Positions 45,197 through 57,918 of a stretch of DNA of 64,000 bases are shown here, one piece after another. The notes beneath the pieces were generated by a model. That model was given only the letters and a program-made list of their open reading frames with translations, was not told the DNA's origin and did not search any database. The stretch comes from Lamellibrachia columna (taxonomy: Eukaryota > Annelida > Polychaeta > Sabellida > Siboglinidae), in the NCBI GenBank assembly GCA_963662155.1, contig OY759271.1:41152000-41215999 (forward strand), written 5' to 3'. Every line of letters begins with the position of its first letter. Within the stretch, counting starts at the first letter, position 1. Made by a program: the position numbers and the translations under genes.

Positions 45197-47910
45197 TGTA
45201 TCCCCTTAGAGGCCATAGTTGATGGAGCAAGCAGTACAATGTATCCCCTTAGAGGCCATAGTTGATGGAGCAAGCAGTACAGTGTATCCCCTTAGAGGCC
45301 ATAGTTGATGGAGCAAGCAGTACAATGTATCCCCTTAGAGGCCATAGTTGACGGAGCAAGCAGTACAATGTATCCCCTTAGAGGCTATAGTTGATGGAAC
45401 AAGCAGTACAATGTATCCCCTTAGAGGCCATAGTTGATGGAACAAGCAGTACAATGTATCCCCTTAGAGGCCATAGTTGATGGAACAAGCAGTACAATGT
45501 ATCCCCTTAGAGGCCATAGTTGATGGAACAAGCAGTACAATGTATCCCCTTAGAGGCCATAGTTGATGGAGCAAGCAGTACAATGTGTCCCCTTAGAGGC
45601 CATAGTTGATAGAGCAAGCAGTACAATGTATCCCTTTAGAGGCCATAGTTGATGGAACAAGCAGTACAATGTATCCCCTTAGAGGCCATAGTTGATGGAA
45701 CAAGCAGTACAATGTATCCCCTTAGAGGCCATAGTTGATGGAGCAAGCAGTACAATGTATCCCTTTAGAGGCTATAGTTGATGGAACAAGCAGTACAATG
45801 TATCCCCTTAGAGGCCATAGTTGATGGAACAAGCAGTACAATGTATCCCCTTAGAGGCCATAGTTGATGGAGCAAGCAGTACAATGTATCCCCTTAGAGG
45901 CCATAGTTGATGGAGCAAGCAGTACAATGTATCCCCTTAGAGGCCATAGTTGATGGAGCAAGCAGTACAATGTATCCCCTTAGAGGCCATAGTTGATGGA
46001 ACAAGCAGTACAATGTATCCCCTTAGAGGCCATAGTTGATGGAGCAAGCAGTACAATGTATCCCCTTAGAGGCCATAGTTGATGGAGCAAGCAGTACAAT
46101 GTATCCCCTTAGAGGCCATAGTTGATGGAACAAGCAGTACAATGTATCCCCTTAGAGGCCATAGTTGATGGAACAAGCAGTACAATGTATCCCCTTAGAG
46201 GCCATAGTTGATGGAACAAGCAGTACAGTGTATCCCCTTAGAGGCCATAGTTGATGGAGCAAGCAGTACAATGTATCCCCTTAGAGGCCATAGTTGATGG
46301 AGCAAGCAGTACAATGTATCCCCTTAGAGGCTATAGTTGATGGAGCAAGCAGTACAATGTATCCCCTTAGAGGCCATAGTTGATGGAACAAGCAGTACAG
46401 TGTATCCCCTTAGAGGCCATAGTTGATGGAACAAGCAGTACAATGTATCCCCTTAGAGGCCATAGTTGATGGAGCAAGCAGTACAATGTATCCCCTTAGA
46501 GGCCATAGTTGATGGAGCAAGCAGTACAATGTATCCCCTTAGAGGCCATAGTTGATGGAACAAGCAGTACAATGTATCCCCTTAGAGGCCATAGTTGATG
46601 GAACAAGCAGTACAGTGTATCCCCTTAGAGGCCATAGTTGATGGAGCAAGCAGTACAATGTATCCCCTTAGAGGCCATAGTTGATGGAACTAGCAGTACA
46701 ATGTATCCCCTTAGAGGCTATAGTTGATGGAACAAGCAGTACAATGTATCCCCTTAGAGGCCATAGTTGATGGAACAAGCAGTACAATGTATCCCCTTAG
46801 AGGCCATAGTTGATGGAACAAGCAGTACAATGTATCCCCTTAGAGGCCATAGTTGATGGAACAAGCAGTACAATGTGTCCCCTTAGAGGCCATAGTTGAT
46901 GGAACAAGCAGTACAATGTATCCCCTTAGAGGCCATAGTTGATGGAACAAGCAGTACAATGTATCCCCTTAGAGGCCATAGTTGATGGAACTAGCAGTAC
47001 AATGTATCCCCTTAGAGGCTATAGTTGATGGAACAAGCAGTACAATGTATCCCCTTAGAGGCCATAGTTGATGGAACAAGCAGTACAATGTATCCCCTTA
47101 GAGGCCATAGTTGATGGAACAAGCAGTACAATGTATCCCCTTAGAGGCCATAGTTGATGGAACAAGCAGTACAATGTATCCCCTTAGAGGCCATAGTTGA
47201 TGGAACTAGCAGTACAATGTATCCCCTTAGAGGCTATAGTTGATGGAACAAGCAGTACAATGTATCCCCTTAGAGGCCATAGTTGATGGAACTAGCAGTA
47301 CAATGTATCCCCTTAGAGGCTATAGTTGATGGAACAAGCAGTACAATGTATCCCCTTAGAGGCCATAGTTGATGGAACAAGCAGTACAATGTATCCCCTT
47401 AGAGGCCATAGTTGATGGAACAAGCAGTACAATGTATCCCCTTAGAGGCCATAGTTGATGGAACAAGCAGTACAATGTATCCCCTTAGAGGCCATAGTTG
47501 ATGGAACTAGCAGTACAATGTATCCCCTTAGAGGCTATAGTTGATGGAACAAGCAGTACAATGTATCCCCTTAGAGGCCATAGTTGATGGAACTAGCAGT
47601 ACAATGTATCCCCTTAGAGGCCATAGTTGATGGAACTAGCAGTACAATGTATCCCCTTAGAGGCTATAGTTGATGGAACAAGCAGTACAATGTATCCCCT
47701 TAGAGGCCATAGTTGATGGAACTAGCAGTACAATGTATCCCCTTAGAGGCCATAGTTGATGGAACAAGCAGTACAATGTATCCCCTTAGAGGCCATAGTT
47801 GATGGAACAAGCAGTACAATGTATCCCTTTAGAGGCTATAGTTGATGGAGCAAGCAGTACAATGTATCCCCTTAGAGGCCATAGTTGACGGAACTAGCAG
47901 TACAATGTCA
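45197..47910. repeat. 43-bp minisatellite, 63 copies, no indels
   Basis: The unit is TGTATCCCCTTAGAGGCCAT plus AGTTGATGGAACAAGCAGTACAA in two parts. From 45,197 to 47,863 is 62 x 43 bp, so no unit has gained or lost a base. Variants are few (GGAGCA/GGAACA, AACTAG/AACAAG, GGCTAT/GGCCAT) and recur in runs. Confidence 0.97.
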
Positions 47911-50480
47911 TCAGCATGAGATTACTAACAATTGTATGGCCACTCAGGGCAGCTTAGCATCTGCTTTTCTTTCGAAATTAGACATATCATAACAAGATAA
48001 TATTCTACAAATGTATACAAATTTATAATAGAATGTTTAGTAAATAAAATATGTTTATTATGAACTTAACAGTTAGAAATAAATTAAATTGATATATGTT
48101 AAAATTCTGCCTGCAAAATTAAGATTGTCACTTGTCAGTAGGTATGTTTCCAGTTCTCGGCTGCATTGTCCATATAAGATCATGTGCATGAAAGCTTGCT
48201 CTCTCACAGCAAGTGTACCCACAATCGTATTCAATGCGATGATGCTGGGATCTCTACAAGCTACATACACGCTGTGAGAACTGTCTTCAAACAAGAGTTG
48301 AAGACAATGTGTTTCCTCATCCCAAAGTTCATCTGCTGCAGCAATACTAAAATAAAAAATGTATCATCTACTTAAAAAATGTATTACTGTGTTCACACAT
48401 AGTTTTTTTACAAATGAAAACATTCAAATATAAAATATGCATAGATAATTTGCTATTTGAACCCAGTGACTGGCTAAGAACTAAGGTTTTAAAGATGAGT
48501 CATGCTGATTAATTCAATGTTGTATTCATGACACTTGAGAAACCCACATTACTGCCACCTTACAATAACAATAGAAAATACCTCAACAATAGAGGTAATT
48601 GCACAAAATGGGCATAACTGCACATTATTGAGATAATAGCATATAGGGTATGTGATGTGACTAAAACATGTGCAAACACTATTTAAAAAAAATTGGACAC
48701 CAAATTGTCGGTGCAAGTGTTGTTTTGAATTTCAGGGTATGTCTATATCAGACACGGAACAATTAACTTTTTTTACCATTGGGTAATTCTTCTTTTTCCT
48801 CAAGAGAAGGTGTCAGGTTGTGATGTCTTGTTTATGAAATTGGTAACTCCAAATAATCATTCATCAAAGAATCATTAATCCTGCATTAGGATTAATGACC
48901 ACCAGGCTTATCTACTACAGACATCTGATAATCTGATAATGGGTTCAGCCATCACCCTGCCACAGTCCCTCAAGGGAAGTGATGTTAGCCATATGCATGT
49001 TACATCACCATCCTACCCTTCTATGTAATTTCTATCATTCCTATTATATATATTTAAATAATCCCTACCACGTCTGTTAAGTACCTCATCTTGGCGATGT
49101 ACCTGCGTCTCCAGTACTGCAACTGGATCAGTCCAGCGTCAGTCGCCTGGGAGGCAGATGCAGCTTGACAAATACAGCTGCCCTCTATGATGCTGGTGTC
49201 ATCTGTCCACAAAGTTCTTTCACATGACTCTTCGCACGCACTTTAACAAAGTCATTGCAGTCTTCACAATTTGTGTCATTTCTTTCATCTCACATTTTTC
49301 TTTTGTGATGAAGTGTGTCAATGTGTTTGTGCACAACTTGTACAAAGTGTATAAGTTGGTTGTGTTGGAAATTACCAAGAGCTTCATGCTGGTCACATTG
49401 ATGTGGAGTTAGCAGGCCAAATGAAATGTGTCTCTCGTGTAGTCATATGCTTTCCCTGAGTATAACTGCAGGTTCATAACAAATGCCCTCCATTCTAATT
49501 GGTATTGAATCAATTCTCAATGGTAGTTACTGTTTTTGCTGTTGAGAATTCTTTTCATTATTTCCTTTGGTACATCACTAAAAGTTGATTCTAGCATCTT
49601 GATGAAACCAGGTTCGTATATCCTCTTGGAACACCTGCAAAAACTAAGTGTCAGAAATTATTGAAATGTTCAATACATTCTGTCTGTATACCATAGATAT
49701 GAGAATTTCTTTTCTGTTGTATTATTGGTCAGTTGTGGAATGTCCACATATGGGGTCATCGGGGCTCGGAGACAACAAAATACAAGTATAATACTCAAAT
49801 GGAAAACTGATAATCACACTAGAATACAGTATGATGGCTTTAATCGATACACTACGCTACACTAGTAAAACTTAATGAGTGCCAGATGGGTCTGTCACCT
49901 CAGGCCTGATGACCCATGACCCTCGGGACCAAGATGGGTCTGTCACCTCAGGCCTGACGACCCATGACCCTCGAGACTAAGGGCCCCCTCCATGTTGTCA
50001 CTCTCTACACCAGCTGCGATTACGGAGGCAGCGACCTCCATATAATCGGTTGACTGACTCATACTTTCTCATAAGCTGCCAAAAACTCAAATCTTCCAAT
50101 GCGCTTACAACGATGAATAGCACCCGCTAGACATCGAAGGTTAAAACGTTTAGCCTGGCTCCGAAAAGCCAGTTACCGGGTTGGACCATGAGGAGGCGTT
50201 TTGACATCCCCAACCCAAGACCTCGCAGCGACTTGTTTCAGTTCACTTATTGTGAAAGTTCCTGAAACAGTTCCACTCATGCAGAGGAATATGCCAAACT
50301 TCTTGCATTTTACATGGGTCTTGCCTTGTAGTCCTCAAATCTGCACCGGGCAGCATTCTTTAGATCACAGGTGACCGGCAGGTGCTTTGCAGACAATACA
50401 CAAGACACGAGATCAGGCAGAGCTAATACATGGCCTTGGCTCAGTCTGTGGCTGAGAGTCACTGTCAGATGACGATGAAT
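47911..50480. other. Non-coding stretch, no gene recognised
   Basis: About 2.6 kb with no ORF of recognisable family. It contains a 47-bp direct duplication at about 49,886-49,980 (GATGGGTCTGTCACCTCAGG, continuing to GACCCATGACCCTCG). Confidence 0.45.
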
Positions 50481-50724
50481 CGGCTGTTACCTCAGAGTTG
50501 ATGAGGGCCAGTGCCACAGCAATGCGAAGATCGTAAAGTTGCGTCTTTGACAGCAAGTAGTACACATGAATCTATGCATACGTCTGCATGCATACCATAA
50601 TATGTGGTTAAATGTGTTCATCATCTCATCCCTTGACAGTGCATCAGGTTTATGAGAGAAATGCAACGAAGCAGTTGCGGTCTTTGTTGAGGCAAAGCCA
50701 GACATTGCACTTGCTGCATTTCAT

Positions 50725-51000
50725 GTAGGGAAAAGCCCCTTTTGTTACCTCACTGATCCATAGAAAAGCCCCTTTTGTTACCTCACTGATCCAGAGAAAA
50801 GCCCCTTTTGTTACCTCACTGATCCAGAGAAAAGCCCCTTTTGTTACCTCACTGATCCAGAGAAAAGCACCTTTTGTTACCTCACTGATCCAGAGAAAAG
50901 CCCCTTTTGTTACCTCACTGATCCAGAGAAAAGCACCTTTTGTTACCTCACTGATCCAGAGAAAAGCACCTTTTGTTACCTCACTGATCCAGAGAAAAGC
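50725..51000 (-). repeat. 33-bp tandem repeat, 8 copies, made from a tyrosine recombinase active-site segment
   Basis: AAAAGCCCCTTTTGTTACC recurs every 33 bp from 50,731. On the minus strand each unit encodes FLWISEVTKGA. The frame leading into the array reads TFTLALLKALFMLMFFAF and then FLWISEV, equivalent to the recombinase FLRIGEV block that holds the first catalytic Arg. The unit was therefore copied from recombinase coding sequence, with that Arg now Trp. Confidence 0.85.
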
Positions 51001-52823
51001 AAAGAACATTAACATAAACAAGGCTTTAAGTAAAGCGAGAGTGAAAGTGGTGCACCCAGTTAGTGACAGTGCTTTAACTAATCTTTTCAAACCATGTGTA
51101 GAGAGAGGACTACGTATATCTAATATCTATACTTGGACAGTGCTTAGCAATGCCACACAGTACTTGGTGACGAGGTAGTTGGACGTTGGGTCAATAAAAC
51201 CCACTGATTTATGTACCTGTACATCCGCAATAGCAACTAAATAGGTACGAATTGTACTAGGTGCCTTCCCTTCCCTGCAAAGGGCCTCACAGAAACATCT
51301 AACAATATAGGGAGAAGCAGGAAGAAATTGGTGCTCTCCCTCTTTAAGAAATTCATAAAATGTTGCCAGTTGGTGCGATATCTTGCTCTAGTACGAGCAG
51401 TGTTGGCCTGCTCAATGGTTGTTTTTAAAGCTTTCCCCAAGGCAGCCAATGAATAGGAAGTGGCACCTTGGCTGGAGTGAGTGTTCGTTGCACTACCTTT
51501 GCCTTGTCTTCCTGCAACCGAAAAATATAAACTGCGACCACATTCGTCTTACCCAGAATGTGTTCTGCTCAAAAGCAAATGTTGTGGGGCATACACAAGA
51601 CCACTCGCTCTCTAATAAGCTCCATCAAGCTGACATCTTTTGTTGTTTGCTTGTTTATCACATCTACCACTGCGGTGTTGTCCTAAAAGAACACGACACA
51701 GCTGTTGGTAAATATGGAGCCTCAGCAGCACACAGCTAGAACGTTGGGTAACAGCTCTTTAATAGAGATATGTATTGCTAACCAATTTGTCGGGAAACAA
51801 CCTTGTAGTCAGTCACTGTAAAAAAAACCCACTAGCATCCATTGTAAGGTGAAGGACATCTGACAAAGTCAGGTCAACTATCAAGAAAGACATGGTACCA
51901 TTAAAAGTTTTCAGAAATTCCAACCAGGCCTTGATATCCTTCCGAGCTTCATGGTTAAGCCAGATCAAGTGGTTGGGGTGGGACTTGCCTAAGGTGAGGT
52001 TGATGAAACGACAACAGAAAGTTCTACCGGGCGAAATCACTAGGGACCCAACTAGAGACTGAGCCTCCCGCAGTGAAGCCTTTCTTCATTTAGCCATTAC
52101 AATGAGCTTGGCACAAAGCGCCGATAGCTTATCAGGGGATAGCTGAATTGTCTGTGCTACTAAATCTGCTTCGATCCCATGAAGAACTAATTTGGAAGTA
52201 AGTAACACCGTTTTGGAGTGTTTGATGGGCAGTTTAATCATATGGCAAATTTCAAAGAATCTGTCCTAATAGAACTGACACTGTGAATAGGTCTTTGCGA
52301 AAAAAATGAAGTCATCGATAATGTGACTGATATGTGAAATATTTGCCTTATGCACACACATATCCACTGCACTGCTTGTGACAATGACTCAAACGTCTGA
52401 CACGATGTGCTGCAGACCATCGACAAACACATGTCAAAATAGAATTGCCCCTTAAACTTGAAACCTAGCCGGCGATAGTCAATGGGGGAAATGGGAATGA
52501 TCTGGAAGCATCCAGTAGGTCTGCTTTTGCCACAAAACACCCTTGTCCCAAACTCCAACATAATGCGAATACAATCATCAAGCATTTCAAATGGAACAGC
52601 TGAAAATTCTGGAGCATTATGGGAATTGACAGAATTTTCCTTGGGGAAGCTTAAGTCATGAATGAGACCAAAAATCCCCTGGATTCTTTATTGGAACTAA
52701 ACCTAAAGGCAAGAAAACCATGTTAGATAGAGGGAGATTCTGGTAAGGACCCACAATTCTACCGTATGATTTCTCTTTGTCAAGTTTGGATGGACAAAGT
52801 ATTCATTATCATTAACAGATTTG
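50725..52823 (-). mobile_element. Decayed YR retrotransposon (copy 2): RT, RNase H and recombinase
   Basis: Minus-strand order from 52,823: SVNDNEYFVHPNL, SYGRIVGPYQNLPL, PIKNPGDFRLIHDLSFPKEN-like RT start, CFQIIPISPIDYRRLGFKFK (52,585-52,430), RNase H pieces (KDIKAWLEFLKTFNGTMSFL, VLHLTMDASG at 52,040-51,820) and recombinase pieces (NTARTRARYRTNWQHFMNFL at 51,420-51,350; FIDPTSNYLV; DIRSPLSTHGLKRLVKAL). Many stops and shifts. RT motif A has lost its Asp (GKSRPTGCF). Its upstream part continues on the far side of the hAT at 52,824-56,114. Confidence 0.82.
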
Positions 52824-52852
52824 CATACATGTTAAGTTTCAGAAATGCCAAT

Positions 52853-52960
52853 CCAGGAGATTTATACGTAAATCGGAGGGTCTCGGAAAAACGTGGATTT
52901 ATACGTAAATCGGAGGGTCTCAGAAAATCGGGATTTATACATAAACCGTAAATCAGGTAT
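52853..52960. repeat. Subterminal repeats of the hAT element, about 37-bp units
   Basis: GGATTTATACGTAAATCGGA plus GGGTCTC recurs two to three times with changes just inside the left terminus. Such subterminal repeats are where hAT transposases commonly bind. Confidence 0.6.
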
Positions 52961-53084
52961 TTGTATGTTAATTGGAGGGTCTATGAGAACAAAATATTAC
53001 AAAAAGAATACTTTCACCAATCACCAACAATTTATATGTGATATAAAAGCACATTAAATATATATTCACAAATATCTCATCAGA

Positions 53085-53385
53085 AGAATAACGCCCATGT
53101 CGATCTCGTATATCACAAATCTACCAGAAAAGAATAACGTCCATGTTGATCTCATATATCACAAATCTACCAGGAAAGAATAACGTCCATGTTGATCTCG
53201 TATATCACAAATCTACCAGAAAAGAATAACATCCATGTTGATCTCATATATCACAAATCTACCAGAAAAGAATAACGTCCATGTTGATCTCATATATCAC
53301 AAATCTACCAGAAAAGAATAATGTCCATGTTGATCTCATACATCACAAATTTACCAGAACAGAATAATGTCCATGTCGTCCTACA
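53085..53385. repeat. 46-bp tandem repeat, about 6-7 copies, in the hAT 3' region
   Basis: GAATAACGTCCATG followed by TTGATCTCATATATCACAAA recurs at 46-bp steps (53,091, 53,137, 53,183 and onward), between the transposase stop at 53,389 and the left terminus. Confidence 0.92.
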
Positions 53386-53388
53386 CAT

Positions 53389-55719
53389 TTACTGGTGATC
53401 CTTCACATAATCCCATGTGGCAACCTTGGCCGATTTGAGAAGATCCTTCTCTGGCACAAATGAATAGCAAGGATCGTCTGTGTTTATTTTACATGACAGC
53501 AGCGCACGCAGGGTGTCATTGGCGAGCTGCGATCGAGAGTCAGTGTCAATCTTTCGACACATCGAGAAAACACGCTTGCTCTTGGCGTTGCTGTGGGCGA
53601 TCACAGAGAGAGTTGTCATCAAACGTGCGAGGTGTGGAAATCTCACTGCACCCACAAACGTCTTCTTCTGTCCCATCTCAGCCCAGAAGGTGTCGACACG
53701 ACTGTCGCTGGAGAATGATGGCAGGTCGTCGTCCTGACTCAGCAGGTAGTCCTGGAACTCTGCCACGAGATGATCAAGCTGGTCGGCTGCCACGATGTCA
53801 AACTGAGTTGCCAAATTCACGACCATCGCAGGACTCCAGTTGTCATTTATCTTGGGGTCAGGATTCAGCACAGCGAGATCCTTCAACAATGTGTCGTGGA
53901 AGGGGAAAATCCTCACCATCTTCGCGACAATCGTGACGTAAAACTGGCGCACACTGTTGAAGATACGTCTCACTGTGATGTCTCCCAAGTCGTCAGCACT
54001 GTCCGCAAGCATGGTACGCATCTTCATGCCAACTGCGAGGATGTCGTTATCAAGCTGCTGAGACCTGTCTGCAAACGACACCTTTGTCAGGTCTGCAGCA
54101 GACTTGATCGCTCGCATGGTCACGAACTTGGCCATGAAGAGTCGTAGGAGCCGATTCATCTCGGGTATGAGGACAGCGATCTGTGTAGCATCTGTCTGGA
54201 AGATGGTGTTGAACGTATTCAGCGGCTCGAGGATGAAAGACAGGAACATGAAGTACGCCTTCATCTCAAGACTGGCCAGATAGTCTGCACACCACTTCAC
54301 ATGTCCTGGCCGTTCACGATCCTCGTGGCTCTCAAAGTAGCTGAGCAACACCGGCCACTGCTGCAGAAAGCGGTTTACGCATCTCTGTAAGCTAAGCCAC
54401 CGCGTACTGGCGTGCTTCAGAATCTTCAACGGTGCAACGTCACAGAATTCAAGGAACTCACGATACTCTTCCTTGCGTTTCGCACTGTGGTTGAAGTGGA
54501 AGTAGACGTCGATGAGGAGTTCTTCCACAGGCAAGGGTAGCTGCTTGATGGCATGAACACAGCAGAGATTCGCTAGATGGCAGATGCAGCCGATGTCAAG
54601 GATGTTTGGCTATAAGTTCTTGATGCGAGACAACACCGAGTTGTGTCGCCCTTTCATCACACTGCAGTTATCTGATGAAAACGCGATGAGATTTGCCCAC
54701 GGAATTCCACGTTTACTGAAAGATAATCAGAAATAGTGAGATAATGCTACAGTACAATGAAAGTGAAATGAAATTATGTTAATCTTTTACTTAGATGGCC
54801 TAAATTGGGTTCTGTTAAGAATTTAGGCCAGTTAAATAAAAGATTGCCAAAATTATTAGTAATAATATCAATGTACTTCTTGACATAATAATAATAAGAT
54901 AACTTCTACAATTCACAGTTGAACAAATCAAAAAGAATGGCGGAGTGGGCGTCTTAAATATATTCGATTCATGCAGTAGACCTAAGTGACAAAACAGCTT
55001 AATTTAAAAATTAGTAAATACCTGAAACAGTTGTTGATTGCTTCGAAGATGTTCGCGCCTGTACCGATGTTACAAACCGGTATGTCAACGAATCGTGTGA
55101 CTGCTCTGGCGATCTCTGGGTCGAACACCTTGACGAGTATCACCAGGGTCTTCTCGCCGCCCTGATCATTACTTTCGTCGGTCAGTAATGAAAATCGGTT
55201 GTTCTGACACAGCTTGACAACGTTGGCGTCAAGACGGGGAGCCAGCGCATTTTTCACAATCATTGTCGTTTTCATGCGCCCCGATGAAAACTTCCCCGCA
55301 ATATCGCTATCGGGGAACAACTGCTTCGCCAGTTTCGTAACGTGGTCGGCGACGGAGAACGGTAGATTGTGCTCAGCAACGAACTGTGCAAACTTTACTT
55401 CGGCGGACAGCACGTTGGTCGACAGTCCCGTCGTCTTCGAACTCACGTAAAACGATTGCATCTGTGGCTGTATGTTCGATGATGTGGATTTCTGCAACGT
55501 ACAGTGACTGGCCGAACTTGCATGGCGAACATTGTCGCTCTTGCTACCGTACGCTACGTTTATGTGTGTATTGCACACTCTACAATATGCAAATGTCGGT
55601 CCCTTGTCACTGTGGCATATAAACTTTAAGTCAGTCACCCAATCCGGTTTGTATCTTGCAGCGTATTTCTTCCTCTTCGCTGAACTAGCGCATGACGAAT
55701 CCGACCCGCGCTTCGCCAT
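53389..55719 (-). pseudogene. hAT transposase, two exons, one in-frame stop
   Basis: Exon 1 is 55,719-55,022 and exon 2 is 54,715-53,389, joined by a GT-AG intron (CAG|GTATTT ... TTTCAG|T). Together they make 675 codons. I start at ATG 55,719 (MAKRGSDSS), although the frame is open upstream. BED-like zinc finger: FAYCRVCNTH ... HASSASH. hAT core: FSLLTDESNDQ (first Asp), LIAFSSDNCSVMKGRHNS (second Asp), then KHASTRWLSLQRCVNRFL. The C-terminal dimerisation region is VIAHSNAKSKRVFSMCRKID, then TDSRSQL. A TAG at 54,612-54,610 (codon about 268, KNL-stop-PNI) is the only lesion seen. Confidence 0.87.
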
Positions 55720-56169
55720 ACTATTGTTTCCGTGCAGCAAACATCGAATCAGACGCTTTATAACACTTGGTGCACAGAACACGTGGGGAAAAACAGCCAA
55801 TTGAAAATGGTATAAGGCGGCAAGTCCAGACACGTTTGCCGAGTGCAAGAAACACGTCGTGATTACGTTGCAAGCCTGAACACGTTACAGAAAACAGCCA
55901 ATCAGAACCAGTATTGACCGGTACTTTCTGTTGACCCGGAAAAACATATTGAGTCAGCCGGAAATAAAACCCAATTACGCCATGCTTAGTTCGGAAAATA
56001 ACATAGAAAAAAAAGTTTTGGTTTCACTGAAAATCCAGGAGATTGGTTCTCCTTTCCAGGAGAACAGGAGATTTGGTGGATTTCCTGGTGAATGCGGGAG
56101 ACTTAACATGTATGGATTTGTGGTTTTCATAAAGACCTTTCTGGGGATCAATGTCAAGGGATGAATGTT

Positions 56170-56769
56170 TTCTAAACCCGGATTGAAAACCAAGAAAGAG
56201 GGCTGCTTTTGACCTGCAGTCCTAACCTTCTAACAGATATTCCAGGACCTTGTGTTTGACAGGTGTAGGAAGGACATGACATGTTTGATGCATATCTACA
56301 TATTCAAGCTTTGTTAACTGATGTGGCTAAGAAGGGTTTCTTACTCTACAGTTTGAGAAACATTTGGGGACATTCTCAACCCGTCTACCTGCACAAAAAG
56401 GCTTTTGGAGTACGTTTCCTCTTAAGCTCACAGTAGGACTGGCACACCTCATACAGGTCATATTGGAAGTTGTCCCAGGCTATACCCTCTGGAAACCTCT
56501 GTCGGCGGAACTGGCCATTGTATTCAATTGCAACATCAGAACCTTTGCGTTGGGCAATTGTTTTAACATGTTTCGTGTAAGGCACTAGTTGGGAAATTGT
56601 GGGCCCTGACAGCTGTATAGATCATAAAAAGGTCCAGCCACTCGTCAATCTCGGTGACTAGAACTACCTCCTGCTTTGTTTTGTCTTCACCTAGCACGCT
56701 TGGATCAACGTTTATGTTCAGGATGTCTGAGGCAAAGTAGTGGAATGTAATCGGCCGAACAAATGACAT
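56170..56769 (-). pseudogene. Gag and RT-start remnant of YR retrotransposon copy 2
   Basis: Minus strand 56,769-56,385 reads RPITFHYFASDILNINV, EIDEWLDLFMIYTAV and, after a shift near 56,575, HVKTIAQRKGSDVAIEYNGQ then FRRQRFPEG. This is the same order as the gag of copy 1 (QWSKAFQIYMSV ... YDESFRALR). Closer to the hAT edge the frame gives GFQSGFRKHSSLDIDPQKG, like the GFSAGFEIG segment just before RT in copy 1. Confidence 0.72.
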
Positions 56770-56779
56770 CGACTGTCGT

Positions 56780-57233
56780 TTGAGGGAGGCCGTTCCCTTT
56801 CCTATGATACGCCATACACAGTGACATCTCGCTGTTTTTTTTCACTATATTGAGTCCCTACAGGCGCATCGCTCAAACGTGCCTCTGCACGGTCGGTGTC
56901 CCGGTTGCAGTCACTGTCACTCAAATCATCTGATACCAGCGAGGGTTGCGCTTGCGTTGTTCTCCATGGTCCATCGCTGACTCTGCCTATGTAGACGGGA
57001 TCGCCTCACCCTCAGCTTGCAGATTCTTGAAACCCTGTGCAATCTGTGTCGAAATGGCCATCATCGGCATCAGGTACTGGTGACACATCCCAGGGCAATG
57101 CCCCATCCCACAAATTATCACCCACACATATTCAATGTATCTCCACACTGGACGGCCAATATAAACATTTTGAAAGGAACTTGGCCCATATAAATATAAA
57201 CATGAGAATGCACCACAAGTTCATAGTTACTGG
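56780..57233. other. Sequence between gag remnant and hAT relic
   Basis: No feature recognised with confidence. It may include the decayed gag N-terminus. Confidence 0.35.
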
Positions 57234-57660
57234 TTAGCAGTTTAACAGTTCGGCCAAGGAATATAGGTGAAATCGAATGAGAGGAGTATGAATATACTTA
57301 GGTCTTCCAAGATAACTGCCAGAGTCCACAGCTCCTAAAATAGTTAATGACTCAAAATAGTTAAATGTGTTCATGTGTTCAGTGATGGTGTCTGTAGCGA
57401 GAGTCTGTGTGCACTTTGTGCAGAATCGAGAAGAGGCGCTCGACTTCGGCATTGCTGTGCGGGAGAGACGAGTGGTATCATGACCGTGGCCATCAGAGGG
57501 AAGCGTACAACTCACAGAGACGTCCTCAAAGAAAAAATCTGCGACCAGACATGGTCGATTGGGTGATCTCGCCTGTCCTAGAGCGATGGCGTCATCACCC
57601 AACAGCTGAAAATCGTCGAACTCCTCTTTCTGCTGTTCAGCGTCAACATCGGGTGAAAGG
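57234..57660 (-). pseudogene. hAT transposase C-terminal relic (second hAT)
   Basis: In alternating minus-strand frames: DVDAEQQKEEFDDFQLLGDD, RFPLMATVMIPLV and then SNAEVERLFSILHKVHTDSR. The latter parts parallel FPHLARLMTTLSVIAHSNAK and FSMCRKIDTDSR of the hAT at 53.4 kb, so this is a dimerisation-domain fragment of a different hAT. It abuts the 3' end of the LINE at 57,643-61,236 with no visible boundary sequence. Another hAT scrap (62,867-62,957) may belong to the same copy. Confidence 0.7.
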
Positions 57661-57918
57661 GGGCTGCCAGGCATACATTTTGAAAAGATAGGTTTTCAGA
57701 TTACGGCGAAATGAAGCTATATTTCTTGCTGATTTTACGCTGTCTGGGAGTGAATTCCACAGGGTTGGTGCGGCAACCGAGAAAGCTCGAGTTCCAGCAT
57801 TTGTCTTAACTCTGGGAACAGAGAGTAAACCAGAACCTGACGACCGAAGCTGTCTGGGCTGTCTTGCTGGAGTGAGCATTGAATGTAAATATGCAGGTTG
57901 TTTGGTCGAAAGGGCTTG

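Larger units (their letters stand above)
52824..56114 (-). mobile_element. hAT transposon with 14-bp inverted termini and 6-bp target duplication
   Basis: The left end reads CATACATGTTAAGT (from 52,824). The right end, read on the minus strand from 56,114, is the same 14 bases. GATTTG flanks both sides (52,818-52,823 and 56,115-56,120). Inside, on the minus strand, is a two-exon transposase with a BED-like finger and a hAT dimerisation domain. Six-bp rather than 8-bp duplications are unusual but are described for some hAT groups. The element sits inside the RT region of a YR retrotransposon. Confidence 0.88.

Noticed and set aside
48073..48294. 73-codon minus-strand frame (SVYVACRDPSIIALN...)
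   Set aside because: No recognised family, no splice or promoter support, and length expected by chance in this composition.
53460..54147. Plus-strand frames opposite the hAT transposase
   Set aside because: Antisense shadows. The minus strand has the conserved hAT domains.
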